Assembly: GCA_037951165.1 (NCBI GenBank)
Contig: JBBDHG010000051.1
Coordinates: forward strand, 1,460,001 to 1,524,000
Source of the DNA: Lophius americanus
Taxonomy: Eukaryota > Chordata > Actinopteri > Lophiiformes > Lophiidae
Direction of reading: 5' to 3'
DNA length: 64,000 bases
Part shown: in pieces, positions 63,510-64,000 of the stretch
Position numbering within the stretch: position 1 is the stretch's first letter
How the letters are laid out: each line of letters starts with the position of its first letter
The notes under the pieces: model-generated
The model's database searches: none
Seen by the model: the letters and a program-made list of their open reading frames with translations, nothing else
Told to the model about the DNA's origin: nothing
Position numbers and translations under genes: made by a program

Positions 63510-63962
63510 GCAGTAATGGCGATGTTGTAACGGTCCATTGTGGTGAAGAGGGAGCTGATTCTAGGTTAGATTAGAGACCCAAAGAATGAGGTCAAAGATA
63601 CAAGCATCTTAAATGAGCTTGCTTCTTAGGGGGGGCTGGACTCCATGAGGGGAGCTCATACTCCTTCACATCTAAGGGAACCAGTTGAGGTGGTTCGACA
63701 TCAGATCAGGATCCTCCAGGATGTCATTGTTTGGATTTTTTCAAGGTAGTTCCAACTGGGAGGAGACACTGGGGAGACCCAGAACTCTCTGGAGGGATTA
63801 TATATCTCGTCTGGATTGTAAACGCCATGGGAGATATATAACCCCGGATGAGCTGGAGAGTGTTGCTGGGGAGAGGGGTGTCCGTCCCTTCTTAACCTGC
63901 TGCCACCATGACTCCATCTCGGTTGAGTGGAAGAAAAGGAATGAATGGCTGGATGAAGTTTT
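63510..63962 (+). mobile_element. LINE 3'-end fragment at right edge
   Basis: gtccattgtggtgaagagggagctgat (region V-V-K-K-E-L), cagttgaggtggttcgacatc, tccaactgggaggagacactggggagacccagaactc, ggagggattatatatctcgtctgg and gatgagctggagagtgttgctggggagaggggtgtccg. It ends in gagtggaagaaaaggaatgaatggctggatg, the GAATGGATGG-type LINE tail. The frame is broken. Confidence 0.75.
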
Positions 63963-64000
63963 TGTGAATCAAATATTTGATACAAATTATATAACACGAG

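Larger units (their letters stand above)
58199..64000 (+). other. diaph2: 5' part of the next diaph2 intron
   Basis: Starts with U2-type GTGAGT. No further exon is visible to the window end. 58205-58890, 59070-59660 and 62370-63500 hold no feature I recognise. The remainder is the repeats listed separately. Confidence 0.85.

Overview
The window looks like teleost fish nuclear DNA, probably from a ray-finned fish of the percomorph type. It holds a small stretch of one vertebrate gene inside very long introns. The introns carry decayed Tc1-like transposons, LINE 3' ends, short inverted-repeat elements, tRNA-derived SINE-like pieces and many (CA)n and (AG)n microsatellites. This mix is typical of fish introns. 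I see no prokaryotic, viral or organellar genes.

The only protein-coding sequence I can support is two exons on the + strand (11569-11693 and 58034-58198). They encode a contiguous 96-residue piece of the C-terminal FH2 domain of a diaphanous-related formin. The wording of the peptide (DKFVEKM, REQYEKLSTMH, EEFFG-like VEDFFGEL) is closest to DIAPH2 among DIAPH1/2/3 as I remember them. FH2 proteins nucleate and processively elongate actin filaments. The rest of the gene lies outside the window on both sides. Positions 1-11568 are the 3' part of the preceding intron, and 58199-64000 are the 5' part of the following one.

The most striking result is the 46,340-bp intron between the two exons. 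It has no usable GT-AG boundaries but matches a minor (U12-dependent) AT-AC intron very closely: 5' ATATCCTTT, branch site TTCCTTGAC, 3' AC. Splicing there gives an open phase-0 join whose length matches mammalian DIAPH2.

Layout. 1-11.5 kb: intron with two families of Tc1-like remnants, LINE fragments, a local ~0.4-kb duplication and two degenerate minisatellites. 11.57-11.69 kb: exon. 11.7-58.0 kb: the AT-AC intron. It holds an 80-unit pure AG array, two minus-strand LINE reverse-transcriptase relics (23.3-24.5 and 28.2-28.6 kb), several interspersed families, hairpins, a 1-kb higher-order minisatellite (55.4-56.4 kb) and a 30-bp minisatellite (57.0-57.26 kb). 58.03-58.20 kb: exon. 58.2-64 kb: intron with two Tc1-like copies, one interrupted by a LINE, and a LINE 3' end at the right edge.

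I found no evidence for a novel multi-gene system. Repeat family names are from memory of fish repeats and need a library search. All repeat boundaries are by eye, roughly +/-20-50 bp unless given exactly.
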